DNA of 8,967 bases, taken from Oceanicaulis sp. Its GTDB lineage: Bacteria > Pseudomonadota > Alphaproteobacteria > Caulobacterales > Maricaulaceae. Below, one piece after another: positions 1 through 4,796 of this stretch. The first letter of the stretch is position 1; each line of letters opens with the position of its first letter. The stretch lies in NCBI GenBank assembly GCA_007571185.1, contig RKRX01000209.1:1-8967 (forward strand). Direction: 5' to 3'. Position numbers and translations under genes: made by a program. The notes under the pieces were generated by a model that saw only the letters and a list, made by a program, of their open reading frames with translations, searched no databases and was not told the DNA's origin.

Positions 1-161
1 GTCTCACTATGGTACACGATGCGCAGGATAATCTTCCCCGTATTTGACCCTGCAATCAACCGTTCTGGACATGTTTGTCACCAAGTGTGAAAGGTTTTTC
101 GTCTCTCGTTTGCAACAGTGTCGTGATCTCACGCTCCCATGGTGCAAATAGACCTGTGGAC

Positions 162-1553
162 ATGATGAATCTGCGTTCAAATCTATCTGGACATCGGTCG
201 GCAAACCATCTTCGCCGGCGCGATATTGCTTTGAGCGTCCTGGTCAGCACCGCTATCATGGTGGTGTTAACCGTGACGGGCGAACTGTCGCCCGCAGCTA
301 TGCTGGGCGGTGCATTGACCTTCGCGGCCTTGGGGTTTGTGTACTATCTGACTTCGCCGACTTCAGTGTATTCTGATCCTCTCCCTGCCGTCATCACACG
401 CAATCTTGAAGATAAAATCAGCATTGACATGCTTGAACGCCTCCCCATCCCGGTGCTGCTGATTGGCGCAGGGGGGCGAATCGAACGCGCCAACCCTGCA
501 GCTCATGCCTTTCTGGGCCCGGGATCAGAACGTGGTCTTCTTTCCACGGTGCTACGCCAACCCCGTGTTCTGGAAGCCGTGAATTCCACTTTGGAAGGAG
601 AACGCGGAGCGATTGTCGAATACTCCACCCAGGCGCCAGTGGAGAGTCATGTGCGCGCCTTTATCGAGCCGATTCGACTGTCTGCATCCGATCCCACGCC
701 CCCGCGGGTCATGTTGGTTTTGGATGACGACACCAATTCCAAGCGCGCCGAACGCATGCGGGCAGACTTTCTGGCCAATGCCAGTCATGAGCTGCGCACG
801 CCGCTGGCCTCGCTGGCGGGCTTCATCGAGACCCTGTCCGGCCCAGCCCGCGATGACGAACAGGCCCGTGACCGCTTCCTGGAAATCATGACGGTTCAAA
901 CTGAGCGGATGCGGCGTCTGATTGATGACCTACTTTCGCTGAGCCGCGTGGAGATGAATGAGCACATGCCCCCCACAGGCACGGTGGATCTCAATCATCT
1001 CATTGCTGATGTGGTCGAAACCCTCACACCGCTCGCACACAGTCGGGATATGATCGTCACTCTAACCCTATCAGAGGGCGACTCACAGGTGAGAGGGGAA
1101 CGCGATCAACTCTATGAAGTGATCGAGAACCTGGTTCAAAATGCAGTGAAATACTCCCGGGAAGGCGCCGCTATTCAGATCAGCGTCCATTGCGACCTGT
1201 CCCGCGATGAAGCCGAGTACATGGGCGCACGAATTGATCCGAACTCCGGCCGCCTCACTCTGACCGCGCCAGCGCTGGATCTTGACGTTCGGTTCGGCGT
1301 GATCCGTGTGCAGGATGAAGGCACGGGCATTGAACGCCGCTATCTGCCACGCCTGGCCGAGCGTTTTTTCCGCGTAGATGGTCAAAAGAGCGGCCCGAGT
1401 TTGGGCACGGGTCTGGGATTGGCCATCGTTAAACATATTGTGAATCGGCACCGTGGCGGCTTTACTGTAGAGAGTGCGCCCGGGATCGGCTCGATATTTA
1501 CTGTGTTTTTCCCGTCAAGGCTGAGGGAAGCCCCGCCGGAGCACCAACGTTGA
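162..1553 (+). CDS. phoR: PhoR-type phosphate sensor histidine kinase
   Basis: Membrane sensor kinase of the phosphate-starvation two-component system; it autophosphorylates on histidine and passes the phosphate to PhoB. Counting from the ATG at 162 (463 residues): two hydrophobic helices at about 22-40 and 43-63 with almost no loop between them, a PAS-like region at about 90-185, the HisKA motif SHELRTP with phospho-acceptor His209, an N box (ENLVQNAVKYS, 322-332), a G1 box (DEGTG, 385-389), an F box (ERFFRVD, 400-406) and a G2 box (GTGLGLAIV, 415-423). The lack of a periplasmic domain fits PhoR, which senses through Pst and PhoU. The frame is open upstream to a TTG at 75, but the double ATG at 162/165 leads straight into a basic stretch before the first helix and is the better start, despite a weak ribosome site. 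The spacing between N and G1 boxes is about 20-30 residues longer than usual. Assignment to PhoR is helped by phoU and phoB downstream. Confidence 0.9.
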   Translation: MMNLRSNLSGHRSANHLRRRDIALSVLVSTAIMVVLTVTGELSPAAMLGGALTFAALGFVYYLTSPTSVYSDPLPAVITRNLEDKISIDMLERLPIPVLLIGAGGRIERANPAAHAFLGPGSERGLLSTVLRQPRVLEAVNSTLEGERGAIVEYSTQAPVESHVRAFIEPIRLSASDPTPPRVMLVLDDDTNSKRAERMRADFLANASHELRTPLASLAGFIETLSGPARDDEQARDRFLEIMTVQTERMRRLIDDLLSLSRVEMNEHMPPTGTVDLNHLIADVVETLTPLAHSRDMIVTLTLSEGDSQVRGERDQLYEVIENLVQNAVKYSREGAAIQISVHCDLSRDEAEYMGARIDPNSGRLTLTAPALDLDVRFGVIRVQDEGTGIERRYLPRLAERFFRVDGQKSGPSLGTGLGLAIVKHIVNRHRGGFTVESAPGIGSIFTVFFPSRLREAPPEHQR

Positions 1554-1598
1554 GCGGAAATGAAAACGCAGCTGCTGAACAATTTCAGCAATCCTTGA

Positions 1599-1736
1599 AA
1601 CAAGGCCGTGCGTGTATCACAGATGGCGGCGTTCTTTCGCTTGGGCAAGCTTGTGGAATACGGGCTTGACGAAGACATGTTCACCAACTCGCTGGATCAA
1701 CGTACGCGGGACCATATCGCTGGATGTCTCGGTTAA
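1599..1736 (+). pseudogene. pstB: 3' remnant of pstB (phosphate ABC transporter ATPase)
   Basis: Only the C-terminal end of PstB is left. Reading from 1602 gives 44 codons and a TAA at 1734-1736, beginning [12 protein letters not shown] and continuing [15 protein letters not shown] and HIAGCLG. From memory of the E. coli protein this aligns without gaps with its last 44 residues (QAARCSDHTAFM..., LGELIEF, DDLFTKP, YITGRYG), in the same spacing. The reading frame is closed upstream by a TGA at 1596-1598, and no Walker A, signature or Walker B motif is present, so it cannot make an ATPase. The position between phoR and phoU is where pstC-pstA-pstB sit in Caulobacter, so this is most simply the scar of a deletion that removed pstC, pstA and most of pstB. 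Similarity to PstB is clear to me; the exact left breakpoint, between 1554 and about 1601, is not. Confidence 0.85.
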
Positions 1737-1777
1737 TTGATTTCACCGCCCCTGTTTTGCTTTGAAAGGTCGGTTCC

Positions 1778-2485
1778 ATGAACACAACGCTTGGCGCCCC
1801 GCATATCGTCAAGGTCTTCTCTGAAGAGCTTGAACGGTTAAGTGCGGATGTGGTCGCTATGGGAGGCTTGGCCGAAAGCATGGTCAGCGACGCGCTTCGG
1901 GCCGCGTCCATGCGTGATGGCGATCTGGCCGCCCGGGTAAAGATGACCGACGCCCGGGTTGACCAGATGCAACGCGATATCGAAAAGCAAATTATCAAAC
2001 TGCTCGCCTTGCGCCAGCCCATCGCCCGGGACTTGCGCGTGTGTATTGCGGCGCTGAAAATTGTCAACGATCTTGAACGGGTGGGGGATCTGGCCAAATC
2101 CATCGCCCGCCGCGTGCCTACGCTGAACGAAAGCGAGCCCACCGCTCTGAACGGCGCGGTAGAGCGCATGGGACGCGTCGTTCAGAGCCACCTGAACCAA
2201 GTGCTCGACGCCTATGCCACGTCCGAAGCCCGCCGCGCCGTAGCGGTCTGGGAACGCGACGATAATGTGGACGAGCATTACAATGCGCTCTTTCGCGACT
2301 TGATCACCGCCATGCGGGAAAATGACTCAATGATCAAACCGGGCGCCCATCTGCTGTTTATCGCCAAGAATCTTGAACGTATCGGCGATCATGCCACAAA
2401 CATCGCCGAAGTTGTCCACTACTTGGTCACCGGGCAAGAATTGACGGGCGATCGACCCCGTGGTCCCCGCCCTGAAACATCCTGA
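1778..2485 (+). CDS. phoU: PhoU phosphate signalling regulator
   Basis: A 235-residue all-helical PhoU, close to the usual length. It has the two tandem PhoU repeats, each with the E(D)xxxD metal-binding motif: NDLERVGD at 97-104 and KNLERIGDHATNIAE at 197-211. PhoU links the Pst transporter to PhoR and keeps the Pho regulon off when phosphate is plentiful; it acts at the inner face of the membrane. The ATG at 1778 has AAAGG eight bases upstream. The stop codon at 2483-2485 touches the ribosome site of phoB, so the two genes are very likely co-transcribed and translationally coupled. Its usual upstream partner pstB is reduced to a fragment just before it, which raises the question of which PstB it now works with. 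Confidence 0.96.
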   Translation: MNTTLGAPHIVKVFSEELERLSADVVAMGGLAESMVSDALRAASMRDGDLAARVKMTDARVDQMQRDIEKQIIKLLALRQPIARDLRVCIAALKIVNDLERVGDLAKSIARRVPTLNESEPTALNGAVERMGRVVQSHLNQVLDAYATSEARRAVAVWERDDNVDEHYNALFRDLITAMRENDSMIKPGAHLLFIAKNLERIGDHATNIAEVVHYLVTGQELTGDRPRGPRPETS

Positions 2486-2492
2486 AGGGAGG
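2485..2492 (+). promoter_or_regulatory. Strong ribosome binding site of phoB
   Basis: AAGGGAGG lies six bases before the GTG at 2499 and overlaps the last base of the phoU stop codon. It decides the phoB start: the frame is open from a GTG at 2460 inside phoU, but that codon lacks such a site and would add 13 residues not seen in PhoB proteins. Confidence 0.8.
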
Positions 2493-2498
2493 CGCGCC

Positions 2499-3191
2499 GT
2501 GCAACCGCATGTATTGGTGGCAGAAGATGAAGACGCCCTGTCCGAGTTGCTTCGATACAATCTGAAAAAGGAAGGCTTCCAAGTTTCCATGGCCGCCGAT
2601 GGTGAAGAGGCCATGATGCTCGTGAAAGAGCGCCAACCGGACGTAGTGCTGCTGGACTGGATGTTGCCTGAGCTGTCTGGAATTGAAGTTTGCCGCCGCC
2701 TGCGCAGCCGTCACGAGACACGCAATCTGCCCATTATCATGCTGACTGCGCGAGGTGAGGAACCTGATCGGATCCGCGGGCTCGACACCGGCGCGGACGA
2801 TTATATTGTCAAACCCTTCCTGATGAAGGAGTTGTTCGCCCGGGTGCGCGCGGTGTTGCGCCGAATCCGTCCCGGTCTAGTCGAGGACATCGTCACGGCA
2901 GGCGATATTACCGTTGACCGGGTGGCGCACCGGGTGACCTGCGGCGGCGCCGAGATTCATCTGGGACCGACCGAGTTCCGCCTACTCGACTACCTCATTC
3001 AACATCCCGGCCGGGTATTCTCCCGCGAACAGCTGCTTGATGCGATCTGGGGCTCTGACGTGTACGTGGAAACGCGTACCGTGGACGTACATATTGGTCG
3101 CCTGCGCAAGGCGCTGAACGCCAGCGCCGATACCAATCCGATCCGCACCGTGCGCTCCGCCGGTTACGCTCTGAACGCCAACCGGGACTGA
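2499..3191 (+). CDS. phoB: PhoB phosphate-regulon response regulator
   Basis: OmpR-family transcription activator of the phosphate-starvation regulon, 230 residues from a GTG start, matching the usual PhoB length. The receiver domain (about 1-120) has the acidic pair Glu9/Asp10, phospho-acceptor Asp53 in LLDWMLP, Thr83 (IIMLTARGEE) and Lys105 (YIVKPF). The C-terminal winged-helix domain (about 130-228) carries LGPTEFRLLDYLI, the recognition helix region RTVDVHIGRLRKAL (193-206) and the terminal hairpin RTVRSAGYAL. The DWMLP and ETRTVDVHI sequences are typical of PhoB rather than other OmpR relatives. It is the last gene of the phoR-phoU-phoB block. No convincing terminator follows directly; the nearest good one now lies beyond the IS remnant, at about 4731. 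Confidence 0.96.
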   Translation: MQPHVLVAEDEDALSELLRYNLKKEGFQVSMAADGEEAMMLVKERQPDVVLLDWMLPELSGIEVCRRLRSRHETRNLPIIMLTARGEEPDRIRGLDTGADDYIVKPFLMKELFARVRAVLRRIRPGLVEDIVTAGDITVDRVAHRVTCGGAEIHLGPTEFRLLDYLIQHPGRVFSREQLLDAIWGSDVYVETRTVDVHIGRLRKALNASADTNPIRTVRSAGYALNANRD

Positions 3192-3519
3192 TAATACACC
3201 ACAACCCCTCGAGTGAATGTTAAGGCGCGTCATCAATTATTTCAACCCTGCGGGTGGAGAGGCAAGGCGAAGACCTCCTCACATTTGGAGAGAGATATAA
3301 CCAAAAGTTGGTGAAATTTTGCAGCAGGCGACATATCGTTGATGCACTAGTGAGAAATGGGCACTTTGGCGTGTAGTTCCCTTTTCAAGGCCCCGTGGGG
3401 GGGGCGTGCGTCCGCCGGGGCAAAGCGAGGGCGTAAGACCGACCAGAGCCTTGGCGGACGCGCGTGGGAAATCCTATTGTTGCGTTCACAGACAGGGGCG
3501 GGCGGCCCCACGGAGGGTG
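3192..3519. other. Gene-free stretch after phoB
   Basis: I see no gene here. The first about 170 bases are AT-richer than the surroundings and hold only short weak stems (for example ACCC-tgc-GGGT near 3245). From about 3390 the sequence turns very GC-rich: an eight-base G run at 3397-3404, a palindromic CCCCGTGGGG at 3391-3400, and a 9-bp inverted repeat. Minus-strand reading here is the open continuation of the decayed transposase beyond its recognisable end at about 3523. The motif ATTGTTGCGTTC at 3476-3487 may belong to the IS end. Confidence 0.5.
3408..3461. repeat. GC-rich inverted repeat, 9-bp arms
   Basis: GCGTCCGCC at 3408-3416 and its exact reverse complement GGCGGACGC at 3453-3461 enclose 36 bases. 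No T-run follows on either strand, so it is not a standard terminator. It lies just outside the probable IS30 end. Function unknown. Confidence 0.55.
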
Positions 3520-3667
3520 TGCCTTGTGCGAGACCTTGGCCGGTGTTCGGTGGCCAAGCACCTTACGCGGACACCTGTTCAACCGGTCCACATCCACATC
3601 CGCGTCCGTCACTTCCAGTAAATCGGCGCCTTTCGGGAAGTAGCCCCGCACCAGCGGGTTCATATGC

Positions 3668-3671
3668 TCGT
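3668..3671. repeat. Left target-site duplication (TCGT) of the MITE-like element
   Basis: Matches TCGT at 3800-3803 on the other side of the element. Because the base before each copy is C, the duplication could also be read as CTCGT, but then the terminal repeats would match less well, so four bases is preferred. Confidence 0.7.
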
Positions 3672-3799
3672 GGACACCTCAAAACCTCCATTTCGTGTGA
3701 GCGGTTGATGCAGGGTCACTGTTAAGTCTTTGTTTTGTGGTCTCCCCCTCCCGAAATGGATGAGCATTGAGCGTAGGTGCTGGGTTTTTAGAGGTATCC
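3672..3799. mobile_element. 128-bp MITE-like element nested in the IS30 transposase
   Basis: The ends are inverted repeats: GGACACCTCAAAACC at 3672-3686, and the reverse complement of 3783-3799 is GGATACCTCTAAAAACC. It is flanked by TCGT on both sides (3668-3671 and 3800-3803; a fifth base, C, also matches). Removing the element and one TCGT copy restores an open minus-strand reading RGLNEHMNPLVRGYF, matching the IS30 family consensus across the join, which shows this is a real insertion with precise borders. A second inner inverted pair, CCATTTCG (3688-3695) and CGAAATGG (3752-3759), is present. It has no coding capacity, so it must have been moved in trans by a transposase recognising these ends. 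I do not recognise the parent family. Confidence 0.8.
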
Positions 3800-3803
3800 T
3801 CGT
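3800..3803. repeat. Right target-site duplication (TCGT) of the MITE-like element
   Basis: Second copy of the 4-bp target. On the minus strand it spans the Asn-Glu codons of the transposase, so the insertion lies immediately after the DD(33)E glutamate codon. Confidence 0.7.
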
Positions 3804-4486
3804 TCAGACCTCGCCCCCACGAGCGATATGGACGGGCGAAATAAAATTTCGAGCTGAGCTTCTTCGACATCCGGGCATGGTCAGCAAATGCCTTGCCTTT
3901 GTCCGATGTGATCGTGTGTACCCCGGCACAAAGCGGGCGCAGGAGCCCCATCACCCCTTTCCTCACCGCCTTGGCCGTCTTGCATTCGACCCGCGCCAGC
4001 AACGTCAACTGCGAGGTGCGATCAACCAACAAGATAACGGCCCCGTGGCGCCCTTTGCCGATGATCGCGTCAGCCTCCCAGTCCCCCACGCGCCTCTTCT
4101 CCTGCACCACTCCAGGACGCTCGCAAACGTCCACCCGCCCGGGGATGTGCCCGCGCCCCGCATGCTTGCCACCCTTCCAGTTCGGTTTTTTCCTCGACGC
4201 CGTAACAAAAGATCCAGCCGCCCACCGTCCCTCCGTTCCGCCCGGACATGGTGGTAAATCCACTGCTGACCCGTCCTCGGGCGGCCCTGCATCCGAAACC
4301 ATCCGGCTATCTGTTCCGGGCTCCACCTCTCCTCCGGCTTCGCCTGCACCGTCTCCCACAGTTCAGCCGTCATCTTCTTCGGAACCTGTGAGACCTCCCG
4401 CCGACGCGCCTTCGCCTTCTGCTCAACTTGGTTCTGACGGTAGTCGAGGCTCCCTGTGTTCCGGGCCGTTCACGCGATATCGTCGG

Positions 4487-4518
4487 GCCACCGCGCGCCA
4501 CAGCTGGCGCGCGGTGGC
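4487..4518. repeat. Perfect palindrome, 14-bp arms, 4-base loop
   Basis: GCCACCGCGCGCCA (4487-4500), loop CAGC, then TGGCGCGCGGTGGC (4505-4518). The arms are exact reverse complements and mostly G and C, so a very stable hairpin or cruciform is possible. It lies in the helix-turn-helix coding part of the IS30 remnant, at the point where its frame is lost. No T-run follows on either strand, which argues against a terminator. Confidence 0.9.
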
Positions 4519-4693
4519 TACCTGCGAAAGCCAGCTTGCCAGCAGCGTCTTTATCTGGCACCGGTCGATACAGGTCGGGTGGTGGTAGCCCTTTGGCATG
4601 GCAACCTCCTCTTCGTACTGTGATTGTCGCCGCCATCTGGCCGAACCACAACATCATGGATCACAAAAACCAGCATCTCCCGGATATAGGACG

Positions 4694-4725
4694 TTGCACT
4701 TCGCAGTGGCACGGGGGCCGTGCAA
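4694..4725 (+). promoter_or_regulatory. Overlapping alternative hairpins upstream of the coiled-coil gene
   Basis: Two stems share bases and cannot form together: GCACGG/CCGTGC (4709-4714 with 4718-4723, 3-base loop) and TTGCAC/GTGCAA (4694-4699 with 4720-4725). They sit just before the probable terminator at 4731. This could be an operator or part of a leader, or chance. No protein or ligand can be named. Confidence 0.3.
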
Positions 4726-4730
4726 GTGTT

Positions 4731-4753
4731 CCAGGATGGGTAATCCTGGTTTT
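4731..4753 (+). terminator. Probable rho-independent terminator
   Basis: CCAGGAT (4731-4737), loop GGGTA, ATCCTGG (4743-4749), then TTTT. The stem is perfect but short (7 bp) and the T-run is only four bases, so strength is moderate. The T-run follows on the plus strand only. No plus-strand gene ends nearby except phoB, 1.5 kb upstream across the IS, so this may be the original end of the phoR-phoU-phoB transcript. It could also act as an attenuator for the gene starting at 4797. Confidence 0.5.
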
Positions 4754-4796
4754 ATGTGTCGATACCGGGTTAATTTTCATCATCAGACGAGATGTC

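Larger units (their letters stand above)
3520..4599 (-). pseudogene. IS30-family transposase, broken by three frameshifts and an insertion
   Basis: Starts at the ATG complementary to 4597-4599 with GAGGAGG upstream and reads MPKGYHHPT, typical of IS30 N-termini. The pieces in order: the helix-turn-helix region to about 4494; PTISRE; then RNTGSLDYRQNQ, WSPEQIAGWF and RRRGK; then GRGHIPGRVD, RVGDWEADAIIGKG, HTITSDKG and RGLNE; then, beyond a nested element, HMNPLVRGYFPKG, PRKVLGHRTPAKV to about 3523. Joins lie near 4490, 4467 and 4186-4191; each is repaired by adding one base. The catalytic triad residues (GDWEAD, SDKG, and the Glu of LNE with D-to-E spacing of 33) are still visible. Conserved positions around them are changed: SDKGKAF for SDNGKEF, SWGRG for SWERG. 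Without the nested element it would be about 320 residues, normal for IS30. It cannot be active. Confidence 0.85.
3476..4654 (-). mobile_element. Decayed IS30-family insertion sequence (ends approximate)
   Basis: The whole stretch is best read as one old IS30-family copy, oriented on the minus strand, carrying a single broken transposase and a nested small element. Candidate imperfect terminal repeats are ATTGTTGCGTTC at 3476-3487 and the reverse complement of 4643-4654 (ATGTTGTGGTTC), about 10 matches in 13 with two one-base gaps. I see no convincing target duplication outside them, so the ends are tentative. Without the nested 132 bases (element plus one target copy) the span is about 1.05 kb, the usual size for IS30 elements. 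It separates phoB from the downstream coiled-coil gene and probably from its own original terminator. Confidence 0.5.

Noticed and set aside
75..95. Possible Pho box (TTGTCAC) upstream of phoR
   Set aside because: Only one half-site is visible and the second direct repeat at the required spacing is missing.
75..161. N-terminal extension of PhoR from a TTG codon at 75
   Set aside because: The 29 extra residues do not resemble PhoR, TTG is rare as a start, and a double ATG at 162/165 sits just before the basic stretch and first membrane helix.
1560..1598. Short frame MKTQLLNNFSNP between phoR and the pstB remnant
   Set aside because: Twelve residues, no ribosome site of note and no recognised similarity; more likely deletion-junction debris than a leader peptide.
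1838..2278. 146-residue minus-strand frame inside phoU
   Set aside because: Lies entirely opposite the well-supported phoU gene and shows no motif.
3357..3725. 122-residue plus-strand open frame after phoB
   Set aside because: Covers GC-rich intergenic sequence, the antisense of the transposase end and part of the MITE-like element; composition and lack of any motif mark it as a shadow.
3893..4588. 231-residue plus-strand open frame in the IS region
   Set aside because: It is the antisense of the clearly recognisable IS30 transposase; Pro/Ser-rich low-complexity translation is typical of a shadow frame.
4428..4796. Long upstream extension of the coiled-coil gene
   Set aside because: It runs antisense through the IS30 remnant and across a likely terminator; an ATG at 4797 gives a natural N-terminus. 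The hydrophobic run just before it is accidental.
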